This document shows, one piece after another, positions 1-10,518 of a stretch of 64,000 bases of DNA; the stretch's first letter is position 1, and each line of letters starts with the position of its first letter. The stretch comes from Ariolimax columbianus (Eukaryota; Mollusca; Gastropoda; Stylommatophora; Arionidae), in the NCBI GenBank assembly GCA_036924085.1, contig JAVGWX010000003.1:116991264-117055263 (forward strand), given 5' to 3'. The translations under genes and the position numbers were made by a program. Below the pieces are notes generated by a model, which searched no databases, was not told the DNA's origin, and saw only the letters and a list, made by a program, of their open reading frames with translations.

Positions 1-261
1 ATACTTGGCAAGTTACAATAAACATATTCTAGAATCAGAAGTTGAGAATGTTAAATAGCACACAGCGAAAATAATGGTCTTGGTTATAGAGTTGGTAAAC
101 TCATCTGTAGTTGTCTTAGAGCGCACTGATCTGCCCTGTCCATCCTTATAAAATACAGACCTTCCTTTTCAAGATTCCATCAATAGTTTATTTCAAGTAT
201 TGAATAGCTGCGTACAATCTTTTAATGTTAGGTCAATTAACTGCGTGTACATAAACATAAT

Positions 262-547
262 ATACTTAGTGATTGGGGGACGGCGTGGCCTAGTGGTTAA
301 GTGGCACGGCTCACAACCAGAAGGTGCTGGGTTCGACCCCCAACACAGCACCGGCCGTTACCCCGGGGAAGCAAACCCTTAGAAAATGCAGGAGGAAGCA
401 GACCCTTACATAAAATGCATGCTGAAGTCGGATGCACTGGGCCGACAGGCGCAAAATAAAAACCACAGTGTAACGCACACACGCCTTGGGGAATAGATAA
501 ATAAGGCGAACGCAAATAAAAAAAAAAAAAAAAAATACTTAGTGATT
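262..547 (+). mobile_element. SINE family A, copy 1, complete with target-site duplication
   Basis: This is a tRNA-derived SINE body at 275-534, ending in an A-rich tail at about 515-534. It is flanked by a perfect 13-bp direct repeat, ATACTTAGTGATT, at 262-274 and 535-547, the expected footprint of LINE-mediated retroposition. Pol III box A-like and box B-like sequences lie in the head. A central module at 421-457 (GCTGAAGTCGGATG...) recurs in several other elements of this window. Related copies lie at 44,007, 51,401 and 63,348 on the same strand. The tRNA head, A tail and TSD are seen directly. The assignment to a known SINE family is unknown. It is noncoding. Confidence 0.92.
286..340 (+). 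promoter_or_regulatory. Internal RNA polymerase III promoter of SINE A copy 1
   Basis: Box A TGGCCTAGTGG lies at 286-296 and fits the consensus TRGYNNARNGG. Box B GGTTCGACCCC lies at 330-340 and fits GGTTCRANNCC. Their order and spacing resemble a tRNA gene, but no cloverleaf closes around them, so this is a SINE head and not a tRNA gene. Confidence 0.8.
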
Positions 548-619
548 TATCCTCGAGTGATTGAACGTTCTGTTTAGTTAGGTGTCATTAGTTTACACTT
601 CCAATAGCACCAGAGCTCT

Positions 620-790
620 TAATATTCACCGTATATAGAGGACCAACTGTAACCACAACATTCACCTTCTTTAATCGACTGTGTGTAACCACAACATTCA
701 CCATCTATAATCGACTGTGTGTAACCACACCATTTACCATCTATAAATGACTATATATAAATATAACATTCACCGTCTATAAATGATTGG
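620..790. repeat. Minisatellite, 36-bp unit, about 4-5 copies
   Basis: The unit contains AACCACAACATTCACC. Successive AACC anchors fall at 651, 687 and 723, an exact 36-bp step, and degenerate units lie on both sides. No coding frame is apparent. It is the first of three adjacent minisatellites with 36-38 bp units but unrelated unit sequences. Confidence 0.85.
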
Positions 791-821
791 ACTCTATTAT
801 ACTTTCCATCTCTAGCATTGC

Positions 822-1396
822 TGACACTCTTAGACTTGTCATCCCTAGCATTCACGGTTGGTTTATGTTTAACTTGTCATTCCTAGCATTCACGCTTGGA
901 CTATGTTAGACTTGTCATTCCTAGCATTCACGCTTGGACTATGTTAGACTTGTCATTCCTAGCATTCACGCTTGGACTATGTTAGACTTTTCATTCCTAG
1001 CATTCACGCTTGGACTATGTTAGACTTTTCATTCCTAGCATTCACGCTTGGACTATGGTAGACGTGTCATTCCTAGCATTCACGATTGGACTATGTTAGA
1101 CTTGTCATTCCTAGCATTCACGCTTGGACTATGTTAGACTTGTCATCCCTAGCATTCACGATTGGACTATGGTAGACGTGTCATTCCTAGCATTCACGAT
1201 TGGACTATGTTAGACTTGTTATTCCAAGCATTCACGATTGGACTATGTTAGACTTGTCATTCCTAACATTCACGCTTGGACTATGTTAGACTTGTTATCC
1301 CTAGCATTAACACCTGAACCATGTTAGACATGTCATCCCTAGATTGCTGACATTCTTAGGACTTGCCATCCCTAGCATTCACGACTTGTCAATTCC
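822..1396. repeat. Minisatellite, 38-bp unit, about 13-15 copies
   Basis: The unit includes CATTCCTAGCATTCACG followed by a GGACTATG anchor. Anchors at 898 and 936 give a 38-bp step, which continues to about 1,320. The edges are degenerate: the last units carry insertions and altered spacing. The core units are highly similar, so amplification looks fairly recent. Confidence 0.9.
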
Positions 1397-1444
1397 AGTT
1401 TTGTGGATCGTACTTTAACGCTTTATTTCTCTTGATTTTACCAA

Positions 1445-1670
1445 TAGTGCATTGATTCTTTGACCGTCTTAAATTTCCACACCCCGTTCATTGACCCTTT
1501 GATCGTCTTACATTCCCACACCGTAAATTAACCCTTTAACCGTCTTAAATTCCCACAATGTACATTAACCCTTTGCCCGCCTAACTTCCCACATCGTACA
1601 TCAACCCTTTGACCGTCTTAAATTCCCAAACCGCACATTGACCCTGTGACCGTCTTTATTATCTAACCCT
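1445..1670. repeat. Minisatellite, about 37-bp unit, 6 copies
   Basis: The unit is anchored on GACCGTCTTAAATTCCCAC. Anchors at 1462, 1501, 1538, 1575, 1611 and 1648 give steps of 36-39 bp. The unit sequence differs from the two preceding arrays although the period is nearly the same. Confidence 0.85.
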
Positions 1671-1934
1671 ACATCATTTCCCCGTGTTAATGACTCGTAA
1701 ATAGATACCAACTGTAGACAAACTTATACGCCAGAAGAGTAAATTAACATTTGACCATCCTATGTAGATAGTTATGTACAGTAAGAACAAACTCATGATA
1801 TTCAGACAATATCAGATTAGATCTAAGGATGTGTACAATCTCCGTTTACTGTTTTTCACATTCAGAGACGAAATATCTTTAAAAAGGCTATTTTTGAGGG
1901 CAACGAGGGTAACATACTCAGTGAACACTTAAAT

Positions 1935-2480
1935 GAACTTCATTTTGCTCTAATAACCCAGCACTAATAGCAACCTCAGAAAAAACAATTGCAGAAACAT
2001 ATCAACAAGCCTAATGAGGTATGTACGGAATACAATTTGAAAAATCAACATAGAGAAAACCGAAGTTATGGTAATTGCAAGAAAAGCAATAGAAACAACA
2101 ATATTCATACAAAACCAACAAGTAAAACAAGTGAAATATTTCAATTACCTGGATAACATAATCTCAGCAGATGCAAAAGGCGACACTGAAATCTAAAACA
2201 GATGTAATAAAGTCAGTCAAATCATTGGGCAAATGTCCTCGATATTACTATTTAAGCACGTGACAATGGATACAATAATGGATACAATGATGGATACAAC
2301 ACAATACTCCTACTCAGATATCAGTGCTAGAATTAGACATCAGCAAACAAAGAAAAAAGAAACAATGTAAGAACAGAGATGAAATGCCTGCACAGAATGC
2401 TTGGAGTAGCAAGAATGGATAGAATCAGAAACGAAGATATTAGGAGACAAGTAGGCACACCACGGGAGGACAATCACAAA
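1935..2480 (+). mobile_element. LINE reverse transcriptase C-terminal fragment, 5' part
   Basis: The translation shows the region after the RT catalytic site: an INIEKTEVMVIARK segment, then a QVKYFNYLDNIISADAKGD segment equivalent to the YLG..I...G block of RTE-like RTs. In another frame MKCLHRMLGVARMDRIRNED follows, typical of the end of such proteins. Several stops and frameshifts break the frame, so this is a pseudogene remnant. The reading appears to resume at 2,709 beyond a nested CR1-like fragment. No RT active site is present here. Confidence 0.75.
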
Positions 2481-2481
2481 A

Positions 2482-2708
2482 TAATTTAATAAATGTCCAG
2501 ATTAAGTACCAGGAAATATGTGTTTAGTCAGGGAGTGATGAATGCTTAGAATGCATTGCCAGAGAAAATAGTGCATGCAGATCAAATAATTTATTTAAGA
2601 ATAGATTGGATAAACATAAGTATTTTTAGATCAGGTGAATTTAAAAGTGATTGGTTGTAGTCAGACTCTGCATAGTTTTCTAAACGAGTATAAAAACGTT
2701 AAGTGAAC
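2482..2708 (+). mobile_element. CR1-like LINE 3' terminal fragment, nested
   Basis: The translation reads RLSTRKYVFSQGVMNA*NALPEKIVHA, which matches the C terminus of CR1-like ORF2, and the DNA continues into a 3' tail ending GTTAAGT. The same 3' sequence closes the 5,632-7,527 CR1-like element on the opposite strand, so both belong to one family. It sits between two halves of another LINE. I could not define a TSD. Confidence 0.72.
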
Positions 2709-2990
2709 ACCAATCCTAGACTTCATGAAGAGACAACAAACCAAATGGTTCGGTTGCTTGGCACAACTGGGACTAGATGGTCTCCCTCAGAAAGCAATAC
2801 TATACAGTTACAATGGATACAGAGCCAAGGGCAGCACATGCAAAGGATTAACTACAGAAATAACAGAAGAGGTAACGCTCTTCATATAAGAAGGATACAC
2901 TATGGCCCTTTTAAAAAAATACGTCTTCACAACCTAACCCTGAAAGCTAAAAGCGAAAAAAAGAAAGACAAGCTCACTCCGTTCTAACTT
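2709..2990 (+). mobile_element. LINE RT tail, continuation beyond the nested CR1 fragment
   Basis: The frame KRQQTKWFGCLAQLGLDGLP, then a basic stretch, resembles the KQL.WFGHL.RM...LP.KA block that follows RIRNED in this RT type. It therefore looks like the continuation of the fragment ending near 2,480. Stops are frequent and only a remnant survives. Confidence 0.6.
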
Positions 2991-4299
2991 TTTTGTAAAA
3001 AACAGCGCAGATGTACACGATAATGGTGTTGGTCTGTTGATCTAACCGATCTCATATAATTCCTACCGATTACCCAACAGCCGATAAAACGCTTTAATTG
3101 ATTGCCAAATGCCGATACAATGCTTTTATTGATTACCAAACGGCCGATACAATACTTTGTTTGATTACCGAATAGCAGTTACAATGATTTGCTTCACTTA
3201 GACAGTCTAATTCCATTGGACCACACCAGTTATGTAATTGTTAGAATAATGTTTCTAACGTGTGGGTCCTTAGTTTTGTTTTCCTATTCCCATCTTTTAT
3301 TATTTTTGTGTATGGATCACTGACGTAAATGTACAATAGCGTTAAATAATAAGCTGATTTTGGTGACTCTCTCGATGTGTATGGGATAGATACATCTTTT
3401 CATAAATTACATGTATTGCTATTGACACCAACATACTTGTAAAAATAAATGAACAACCAATTCAATCGCAAACGGATGAATTGAGCAAGCAATGCATTAT
3501 AATTTTAGGTTATCGGTCACAAGAATGTTCCACGAAAGGATAAAACGACGTGGCGTATGTGGCTTACGTCCCATATTGAAACAATTAAAACTGATGTGTT
3601 TTTTTTTAAAGTTAAGATCTGATACTTTTAAACAAAGATACTAAGCAACATTTTTTTGAAATTTGTTTGTAAGATGTTCTGGTACAACAAAAACGGTATT
3701 CTTTTTGAATAGAAGTACACATTTGACATTATAAACACAAACACAACAAAACGCCTCATAAGCAAAGTGAGAGAGTTATTTAACGAAAGAGAATTGGAAG
3801 GGAAGAAAAAACGGGAAAACAAGGGACATCTTTGTAAATTTATGGACTGTCTTCAAACTATAAGGTTTAAAGAAACCCATAAGAAAAATTAAACGATTCT
3901 CAAGTTCTAATCCCTGTCAATCATCGGAAGACAAGGAGACGTTGCCCAGGTGTCCATGATTCAGTGGTTAGCTGCAGGAGAACCAGAGATTTAAAAAAAA
4001 TTACATTGAGGTATTTACTAAAGCGGACATGTAGTTCAACGTCAGTTTCCCAGATGTAATTTATGTAGGAACTGTTGCAATAGATAATGCATATTAGGTT
4101 AAAAATCGTACGAGTGAACGTCTCTTTAATGTCAAAGTCAGACTGCGGGAAGGACGCTTAATGTCACTGTACAACATAAGGGCATGGTAAGCTTGCTTTT
4201 GCAAATCATGCTGCGGCGATGTTCCATAAGACCAGTTTTGAGTCGGCTTCTAATCAACAAGTCATGGTGCGGCGATATTCATAAGACGAGTTTTTATCG
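2991..4299. other. No gene recognised; mostly unique sequence
   Basis: This is AT-rich sequence with no protein similarity that I can recognise in six frames. The only structure is a short degenerate tandem repeat at 3,068-3,195. At 3,960-3,990 a short stretch resembles a tRNA box A (CAGTGGTTAGCTGC), but there is no box B partner. Confidence 0.6.
3068..3195. repeat. Degenerate tandem repeat, about 32-bp unit, 4 copies
   Basis: GATTRCC anchors at 3068, 3100, 3131 and 3163 give steps of 31-32 bp. Each unit carries a GCCGATACAATGCTTT-like segment. The copies are diverged. Confidence 0.75.
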
Positions 4300-4636
4300 T
4301 GCGGTGGCTTGGTCACGTATGTAGAATAGAGGATACCAAAATACATCATTTACGGAGAGCTGACCACAGGCAAGCGTAGACATGGTAGATACTTCTTCCG
4401 CTGCAAAGATATTTGTAAGCGTGACCTAAAGGCGTTGGATGTGAACACCGGCAATTGGGAGGAACTTGCCAAAGACAGATCCGGCTGGAGGAATTATTTG
4501 TGTGCTGGTCTGCATACGGCGGAAGACAGGATGCATCAAGATGCAGACTCCAAACGTTTTGTGGCGAAAGATAAGGCAACAACAGACTGTCCTCTCTCTA
4601 GTCCATTGTCTCTCGAGACTGACAGGATGTCAATCA
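4300..4636 (+). mobile_element. LINE RT C-terminal fragment, same family as 20,027-21,682
   Basis: The translation reads VRWLGHVCRIED, then after a frameshift YGELTTGKRRHGRYFFRCKD and DLKALDVNTGNWEELAKDRS. This is the WLGHV...YGEL...CKRDLKAL block seen again near 21,330-21,520. The DNA ends with GACAGGATGTCAATCA at 4,636, matching the 3' end of the 20 kb copy, so the 3' terminus is preserved while the 5' part is truncated. It is non-functional. Confidence 0.82.
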
Positions 4637-4659
4637 ATAGGCAGCCAAAAGCTGCTTAG

Positions 4660-5240
4660 GTCTGTGTCTGTCCTTTCCTCTGAAGTACCTTGACAGTCCA
4701 ATGGTGTGGTGCAGATCATCTCTCAACCTCGTTGGCGGACGACGACGCAGACGGCTGTAGTTGTATGGCCACCACAAAAACACTTAGTCTATCTAATTCA
4801 ATCATGCGGGCCACATAGCCAATCCATCTGTACTTTTGCATTGACGCAGAATCGACATCCCGGAACACTGTTTGGCATTGGATGTCGGTATTTCGAATGT
4901 TTTCTATTAAGGACATATTTAGGACTCTTCATTCCATTGTTTTTGTTTTTTTTGGTAATATGTAGCGTCTCTGCCCCTGATATGCGTGGATTCCTAAGCT
5001 CACACCCATATACCATTGCTGGGATAACCATGCTATTGAATGTGTGAACCCTGGCCCTGACTTCCATCTACTTGAGTATCGCTTCAATGTAGTTGAAGCT
5101 GAGCAACCACGCCGCTTTCCTGGGATAGATCTCCTTATCATTGGTGTGGCTGTTCTTTCCTGGTTTCCTGATTTCCTGGTCTATGTAGACATTCTCATTG
5201 ATATTTTCGATGGGCTCAATTTTCCAATCATAGTTACTAC
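4660..5240 (-). mobile_element. LINE RT C-terminal fragment on the minus strand
   Basis: The minus-strand translation shows FNSMVIPAMVYGCE, the (L/V)YG(C/S)E block, then IRNTDIQCQTVFRDVDSAS and YRWIGYVARM, in the order expected for the end of a non-LTR RT. Frames shift three times, so it is a decayed copy. It abuts the plus-strand LINE ending at 4,636, so two LINE 3' ends meet nearly tail to tail. Confidence 0.75.
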
Positions 5241-5282
5241 GTAGAGTAGAAAGTGTTTAGAAGAATTATAGTCATCCCCTTT

Positions 5283-5284
5283 CT

Positions 5285-5341
<57 letters not shown>
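5283..5341. repeat. (CT)n microsatellite
   Basis: About 59 bases of near-perfect CT dinucleotide, directly upstream of an RTE-type RT remnant. Confidence 0.97.
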
Positions 5342-5342
<1 letters not shown>

Positions 5343-5344
5343 AG

Positions 5345-5631
5345 ACTATAAATTGGTTTTGTAGACTACGGAAAGGCCTTTTATAACGTGGAAATAAATG
5401 CGGTGGTAAATACCTTAATGACACTAAGGTATCGACGATAAGTGCACACATCTTATAGAGAAGATAAACGAAGGCTATTCAACTGAGATCCTTCTTACCC
5501 ACAATCCACTTTACATACCTCTACATCGGTGAGTACGACACGGCGGTACCATTTCCCTAAAACTGTTTTTAAATGTTTTTAGGTCACTAAACTGTCAGAA
5601 TCGAGGTGTCAACATAAATGACAAGTTGCTT
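5345..5631 (+). mobile_element. RTE-type LINE reverse transcriptase, 5' part, interrupted
   Basis: The translation gives IGFVDYGKAFYNVEINAVV (RT domain block with FVDY.KAF), then, after one frameshift, HLIEKINEGYSTEILLTHNP and VRHGGTISLKLFLNVF, the equivalent of GVRQGDTISPKLF of RTE/BovB-like RTs, and RGVNINDKLL. The reading is cut at 5,632 by a CR1-like element and resumes at 7,528 with the catalytic FADD-equivalent box. Two in-frame stops and a frameshift show that it is dead. Confidence 0.85.
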
Positions 5632-7527
5632 TCTTAACTTAACTTAACATCTTTATACTTGTTTAGAAGACCCTGCAGAGTATACAACCAGTTACATTTA
5701 CATCACCTGGCTCTAAAAGCTATGCGCATCCAGTTTATTCTTAAATACATCAACTGTCCCTGCCTCCACTACCTCCCCTGACAATGAATTCCAAGCAGAC
5801 ACCACTCTCTGACTAAAAAAATATTTCCTAATATCTAATCTGGACCTCTCTTTAGTAAGCTTGTAGCTATGCCCTCTTTTTATTGTGGATGGCTGTATTT
5901 TAAAAACAAAACTTGTTATGGTCTAATTTATCCATTCCTCTGATCATCTTATAAACCTGTATTAAGTCACCACGAATTCTTCTCTCTTCTAGACACTGTA
6001 GGCAGGTTTTTTCTAAGACTTTCCTCTTAACTGAAATTCTGGAATTCCACTATTATCTTTGTCGGTCTTTATTGTATTCTTCCCAGCATGTTTATATCCT
6101 CCAATGATAAGGACTCCACACCTGTACACAGTACTCCAATCTAGGTCTAACTAAAGCTTTATACAGTTTGACGATCACTTCCTTGCTCCTATGTTTAGTA
6201 TTTCTTTTTATCATACCTAACATTGCATTTGCCTTTTTCACTGCTACCTTAACTTGCCCACTCACCTTTCCTGTATGATCTATTATAACCAATAGGTCCC
6301 TTTCCGTATCTATCTTTCTAATATTGTTCTCTCCCATTCTGTAATTATGTTCCATATTGGATCTACGCATGTGGATGACTACATTTATTTCCATTAAACT
6401 CCATTTGCCAGCTTACAGACTATTCTCGAATTGTATAAATCCGACCTCAATATATCTACTTCCGCTTTAGATGAGACACTAGTGCATAGTTTTGTGTCAT
6501 CAGCAAATTTTGCAATCATGTATCCCATATCAATGTCCAAATCATTTATATATATCAAGAACAAAATTGGTCCCAAAACCGAGCCCTGTGGCACTCTACT
6601 TTTCACTTCACAGCATTCAGAGTACTCCTTATTTATGCCCACCCTCTGCCTTCTTCCCGTTAACCAATTTTCAATCCATTTGGCAGTTTCCCCGCCTATT
6701 CCATGTGATTTAAACTTTCGAAATAATCTTTGATGAGGTACTCTATCAAAGGTCTTTGCAAAATCTAGATAAATAACGTCCACTGGCTCCCCTTATCTAT
6801 TATTTTAGTAATCTCCTCCATGATTTCTAAAAGATTAGTTAAGCATGATCTCCTTCTAGTAAACCCATGCTGACTATTTCGAATTAGATTAAATTTGTCT
6901 AAATGCATTACTATGTTTTCTTTGATTATTGACTCTAACAATTTACAGACTATGCTGGTTAAACTCACCGGTGTATAATTTGCTGGATCTGATTTTTTGC
7001 CTTTTTTGAATAAAGGGATCACTCCTGCATCTTTCCAATCCCGAGGATCAATCCCTTTTGTAAGTGATTCAGAACATAATATAGCCAATAGTTGGTCTCT
7101 AATTTCATACATCAATTTTGGATGAATACCATCTTGACCTGGACATTTATTAACTTTAAACCCCTCCAATTTGTTAAAAACCATTTTCTCTGTAATAAAG
7201 ATTTGTCTTAATCCCGCTGTATCCATGTCTCTTTGAAAAATATCTATAGGCTCTGGGATTTTGGAGCAGTCCTCTTTTGTGTAGACTGTGCCAAAATACT
7301 GATTGAGTAGATTAGATGTCTCCCTATTCTCACTTATTATTTTCCCTTTACTGTCTATGAGAGGGCCTACTTTGTCTTTCGTTCATTGTTTATTTCTAAC
7401 ATACGAGAAGAAGCTTTTACTATCAGTCTTGATCTTCTGAGCAAGTTTTTTTTCGAAGTGTATTTTTGCTGTTTTATTCACTTTCTGAGATATGTTCTGC
7501 TTGTCCAAATATTTTAAATATCACGCC
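5632..7527 (-). mobile_element. CR1-like LINE, 5'-truncated, RT in three frames
   Basis: On the minus strand, three overlapping frames give most of an RT. 7,226-6,765 holds KCPGQDGIHPKLMYEI and the PVSLTSIVCKLLESI block. 6,783-6,394 holds MDVIYLDFAKTFDRVPHQ, RVPQGSVLGPILFLIYINDL and KFADDTKL, so the catalytic aspartates are present. 6,394-6,092 holds the RPRLEYCVQVWSPY block. More N-terminal residues (KVNKTAKIHFEKKLAQKIK...) can be read up to about 7,525. The 3' end lies at 5,632 with a TTAAG-type tail. The element is about 1.9 kb, has no endonuclease domain (5' truncated) and carries at least two frameshifts. It interrupts an RTE-type RT on the plus strand. Confidence 0.93.
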
Positions 7528-7571
7528 TACGCTTTGTGGATGACATTGTTGCCTTCAGCTATATCATGCAT
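7528..7571 (+). mobile_element. RTE-type LINE RT, continuation with the catalytic box
   Basis: Immediately beyond the CR1-like insertion the plus strand reads LRFVDDIVAFS, the LRFADDIVLFS catalytic block of RTE-type RTs with A changed to V. It is the expected next block after the RGVNINDKLL ending at 5,631. It then runs into an AT repeat at about 7,571-7,590. Confidence 0.8.
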
Positions 7572-7590
7572 ATACATATAATATATATAT

Positions 7591-7830
7591 AGGGGTCTCA
7601 GTGGTCTCAAGGAAAAGTGCGTGGCTCGTGTGCCGAACGTCGTGCGTTCGAATCACGGTGGATTTTCTGGTAAAAACTCCCCGTATCTTTAGGTAGTGAG
7701 ATCGGACTCCCTTGTTCAGTGTTGAACACGTTAAAAATCTCTTGGCAGTTAGAAATAAAAAAACAGCAGGCTTAATGGCCGCTGCCGGAACAAAATTAAA
7801 ACATTAAAGCTAAAAATCTACCCGATTTAG
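7591..7830 (+). mobile_element. SINE family D, copy 1
   Basis: The head contains GCGTTCGAATCACGG, a good box B, preceded by a box A-like TCAGTGGTCTCAAGG. The body shares long blocks with 39,621-39,845, including GGTAGTGAGATCGGACTCCC against AGTAGTGAGATCAGACACCC, a shared TTAAAAATCT, and the AGCAGGCTTAATGGC region. An AT microsatellite lies immediately upstream, so a TSD cannot be judged. Confidence 0.82.
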
Positions 7831-8779
7831 TTGTAACTTCCCCCAGGTTTAATAGCCCTAGGAAGTTATAAAATACCTATTCGCATAGTCGAAGCCTCCA
7901 GCTACATGGCAACATACATTGCACCTGTCTGTTTGAATACCAGGATTCCAAGTATTCCAAGTAAATATATATATATATATATATTGTTGCTGCTGTTGTT
8001 GTTAAATGTTAACAATCAGTAACTTTAATCGTATGTGCCCCCTGGACAGAGAATAAGGTAGTTCTACTATGATTGGCTTCGTCTGCGTGTTGCTAAACTA
8101 CTACGGTGATCACGATAGAGACATAAAGTGTGTGTATATGTGTGTGTGCAACAGTGTAATCCAAAAAAGGAGTAGATTAAATGTGAGTGGGGGATTTTAT
8201 ATTTAAATTGATCAAGGAGAACAGGTCCTCCATTAGGACACTGTATTGCAATCCTTCTTCTAAGATACTACATTAATCTTCATTAACTCCTCAATGTTGG
8301 TCTTAACTAACTAACACACTAACTAAATAACAGTTGAATCATACCACAACATGTTGAACACTGTCAATACCATTTCTGTATTTCATGTCAGCAAAAATAT
8401 TCATATAAAAATGCTTTTATTTCAGCGTTAAACAAAACAAGACCATAGAGCATTGAACATAACAGGAATGTGAAGCTGCATAATAATAACAATAACACAA
8501 TGATAGATAACATGAAATATCCCCAACCATATCGAAATTTCCCAATGCCATAACAAATGTTTGGGCACTTTTTTTAAAAAGACATTGCAAAAAGAAAATC
8601 GATCTGTCATAATTTTTATAACACAAATTCGTGTTTTTAACAACCTTTTTTTTTCAATACATGTTCTGCATCAATTGATTTTTAACTCTAAAAAATGCCT
8701 GTGCACATGCATTTGTTTGATTTGTATTGTGTTTTCTCATAAATATTCTATGTATAGGGTTCTTTTGTGATAACTAGAT
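7831..8779. other. No gene recognised; contains a fragment of repeat F
   Basis: Unique-looking AT-rich sequence with a (TA)n run near 7,964-7,984. At about 8,055-8,115 the sequence GGCTTCGTCTGCGTGTTGC and ACTACTACGGTGATCACG resembles the middle of dispersed repeat F (compare 9,776-9,812 and 13,048-13,083), a degenerate 60-bp fragment. Confidence 0.55.
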
Positions 8780-9215
8780 ATTATGTACATATACTCAGAC
8801 ATATGAACACACACACACGTAGACGTGCATACACTAACATGGATAGATGATCGCACATACAAACACAAACATGAACGCATCAACATACACGAGCAATAGT
8901 CACAGGCGCACACACACAAACATAAACGGACAAGCACACACACACACACCAATGTACACACACACACACACAAATGTACACTGACACGCACACACACGCA
9001 CACACACACACACACGAGCACATATACATACACAGACACGCAAACACACACCCACACACACACACCAATGTACACACATACACACACAAATGTACACTGA
9101 CACGCACACACACGCACACATACATACACGCACACACACACACACACACACACGAGCACATATACATACACAGACACGCAAACACACACCCACATACACA
9201 CATACTCAAATTCAC
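8780..9215. repeat. (CA)n-based compound microsatellite with internal duplication
   Basis: About 430 bases of CA-rich sequence with interruptions. Markers recur: AATGTACAC at 8,951 and 9,067, and GAGCACATATACATAC at 9,016 and 9,154. A block of roughly 116-138 bp has therefore been duplicated within the CA tract. ORFs of up to 154 codons here are artefacts of dinucleotide periodicity. Confidence 0.93.
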
Positions 9216-9259
9216 TTCTGTAGGCAGATATTCGTCATTTGACAATAGTTGCTATTTAT

Positions 9260-9666
9260 GAATGCCCACGAGAAAATAAAGCGAGCAACAAGATACCTCA
9301 CTCATATGCATATGCTACGTTTCTGGCAGGACGTGACGATCCTGGGAAAAAGTCACACTGGACTGCCTCTCTTCCGGGATAGTACAAACTAGTACATAGT
9401 CCATCATATCATTGCCAAACGCTATAGACACGAGTAGGGAAGACTCGATAGTCCTGCAAGACAACTTCCCAAGAGAGACAACTCTGACCAAAAAAAACTG
9501 CTGCCTTGCAGTTAGGCTGGGGACAGCCAAAGGCTAAGGAGGGCAACCCTACAGAAACGCCTGTTGAAATCGGATGCACTGAGCCACTGGCTAACAAATC
9601 AAATCAGTGCAACGTAAATATCGCTGTAAACAGCGTACGATGAAGAAGAAGAAGAAGAATGCCCAC
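9260..9666 (+). mobile_element. SINE-like element C with (GAA)n tail and 10-bp TSD
   Basis: The insert spans 9,270-9,656 and ends in (GAA)n at about 9,642-9,656. It is flanked by GAATGCCCAC at 9,260-9,269 and 9,657-9,666, which also restores the F repeat when one copy is removed. It carries a diverged copy of the shared central module (GTTGAAATCGGATGCACTGAG at 9,563-9,583) and a CAGCGTACGATGAAG end like the 3' ends of the RNase H LINEs. No clear pol III boxes were found in its 5' part, so it may be SINE-like or a truncated LINE tail. Confidence 0.8.
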
Positions 9667-9898
9667 AATGAGTAGGTTTACTGTTATGTGCGTCCTGAAA
9701 AGGCCATTAAGTGACGGGTTCCCATCGTGCTGATCAAAGTGGACCATGGTCCTCCACGTGGTTGTGCTATACGTGGCTTCAGCTGCGCGTCGCTCACTAC
9801 TACGGAAATCACGTGGATCCCTCACCCTGTTAACCAGGATGCCATTAAAAACAACCTGTTTTCATGGAGGGCTACGGGGAAGTCATAGTGAGTGTCTT

Positions 9899-10290
9899 GG
9901 TCAGTATATTTTGCCTGAACACTGACTAACATGTCGGATCAGTATATTTTGCCTAACCCTGACTAACATGTCTGATCAGCATATTTTGCCTGACCCTGAC
10001 TAACATGTCTGATCAGCATATTTTGCCTAACCCTGACTAACATGTCTGATCAGCATATTTTGCCTGACCCTGACTAACATGTCTGATCAGCATATTTTGG
10101 CTAACCCTGACTAACATGTCTGATCAGCATATATTGCCTGACCCTGACTAACATATCTGATCAGTATATTTTGCCTGACCCTGACTAACATGTCTGATCA
10201 GCATATATTGCCTGACCCTGACTAACATATCTGATCAGTATATTTTGCCTGACCCTGACTAACATGTCTGATCAGCATATTTTGCCTGAC
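9899..10290. repeat. Minisatellite, 37-bp unit, about 10 copies, inside repeat F
   Basis: The unit includes CATGTCTGATCAGCATATTT, with anchors at 9,967 and 10,004 (37-bp step). The single-copy counterpart is in F copy 2 near 13,175-13,200 (CAGTATGTTTTGCCTGATCAG), so the array arose by amplification within this F copy. Confidence 0.9.
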
Positions 10291-10518
10291 CAGTCGTTAG
10301 TCTTCCTCCCCATATGAAAATATAATTGTATAGGGAAATACCAGACAATAACGAGTAAGCGGTGAGTGCTTCTCAAATTTAAAAAAAAACACTAGAACTG
10401 GAACTGGGATCCCAGTAAACAAACTAGCAGATCAGTGTCTTTTTTTAATCTAACAGCAGGTAACCTAAAGTTATGTTTTTGTTCTGAAGTTATTTACGTA
10501 TTGTCGTTGTTGTTGTTG

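Larger units (their letters stand above)
9247..10310 (+). repeat. Dispersed repeat family F, copy 1, interrupted and internally amplified
   Basis: The body resembles copies at 12,905-13,215 and 42,062-42,490. Shared blocks include a GAATGCCCA...GAGTAGGTT start, a CGTCGCTCACTACTACGG middle, GAAAACARCCYGTTT, and the end GCCTGA(C/T)CAGTCGTTAGTCTT. Two later events changed this copy: a retroposed element entered at GAATGCCCAC (9,260), and a 37-bp segment near the 3' end was amplified (9,899-10,290). No protein was recognised, and the repeat class is unknown. Confidence 0.8.

Noticed and set aside
286..340. A tRNA gene at the SINE A head
   Set aside because: Box A and box B are present, but the arms do not form a credible cloverleaf and the element continues into a SINE body with tail and TSD.
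8737..9261. Cysteine/valine and histidine/threonine-rich ORFs of up to 154 codons
   Set aside because: These are (CA)n translated in both directions.
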